A DNA stretch of 6,916 bases. It comes from Desulfobacterales bacterium (lineage in GTDB: Bacteria; Desulfobacterota; Desulfobacteria; Desulfobacterales; BuS5). The stretch's first letter is position 1; the number at the start of each line of letters is the position of its first letter. The position numbers were made by a program, and so were the translations under genes. The notes beneath the pieces were generated by a model. The model made no database searches and was not told where the DNA came from. It saw only the letters and a program-made list of their open reading frames with translations. The stretch spans positions 1 to 6,916 of the forward strand of contig JAERRQ010000184.1 in the NCBI GenBank assembly GCA_016735355.1, in the 5' to 3' direction. Positions 6,241 through 6,916 of the stretch are shown in pieces.

Positions 6241-6916
<676 letters not shown>

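Overview
The window is one gene-dense stretch, with every gene on the + strand. It carries a conserved Gram-negative cell-envelope and regulation locus: the 3' part of kdsA, then kdsC, lptC, lptA, lptB, rpoN, hpf, ptsN, a mannose-family PTS EIIA gene, and the 5' part of gap. Kdo synthesis and LPS transport genes show that the organism builds an LPS-bearing outer membrane. The DNA is AT-rich. A long-form HPF, a lone mannose-type EIIA after ptsN, and kdsA directly before kdsC-lptC suggest a Desulfobacterota (deltaproteobacterial) relative, perhaps a sulfate reducer. That placement is inferred from gene order and protein flavour, not from a marker gene.

Layout: 1-624 is the C-terminal 207 codons of Kdo-8-phosphate synthase. 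683-1213 is Kdo-8-phosphate phosphatase. 1252-1836 is LptC, overlapping by 20 bases the GTG-started lptA (1817-2371). A 123-base gap (2372-2494) follows, with short heptad repeats and a hairpin, then lptB (2495-3217). rpoN (3219-4649) starts one base after lptB, and hpf (4652-5185) two bases after rpoN. A second gap (5186-5314), with a small hairpin and related heptads, precedes ptsN (5315-5773). The mannose-type EIIA gene (5809-6222) and gap (6251 to the window end) complete it. No gene-free stretch exceeds 130 bases.

How the genes fit together: KdsA and KdsC make Kdo, the sugar linking lipid A to the rest of LPS. LptB drives LPS extraction with LptF/LptG (not here), LptC is the inner-membrane bitopic partner, and LptA is the periplasmic bridge. 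RpoN (sigma-54), HPF and EIIA-Ntr form the classic regulatory block next to lptB in many Proteobacteria. Here the block lacks rapZ and HPr (ptsO/npr). It continues instead with a single mannose-family EIIA and then glycolytic gap, which suggests a regulatory rather than sugar-transporting PTS branch.

All genes belong to known families with intact key residues. I see no convincing undescribed system. The least explained signals are the non-coding heptad (CCGTTAA-like) elements in both intergenic gaps, and the departure from the usual gene content after ptsN.
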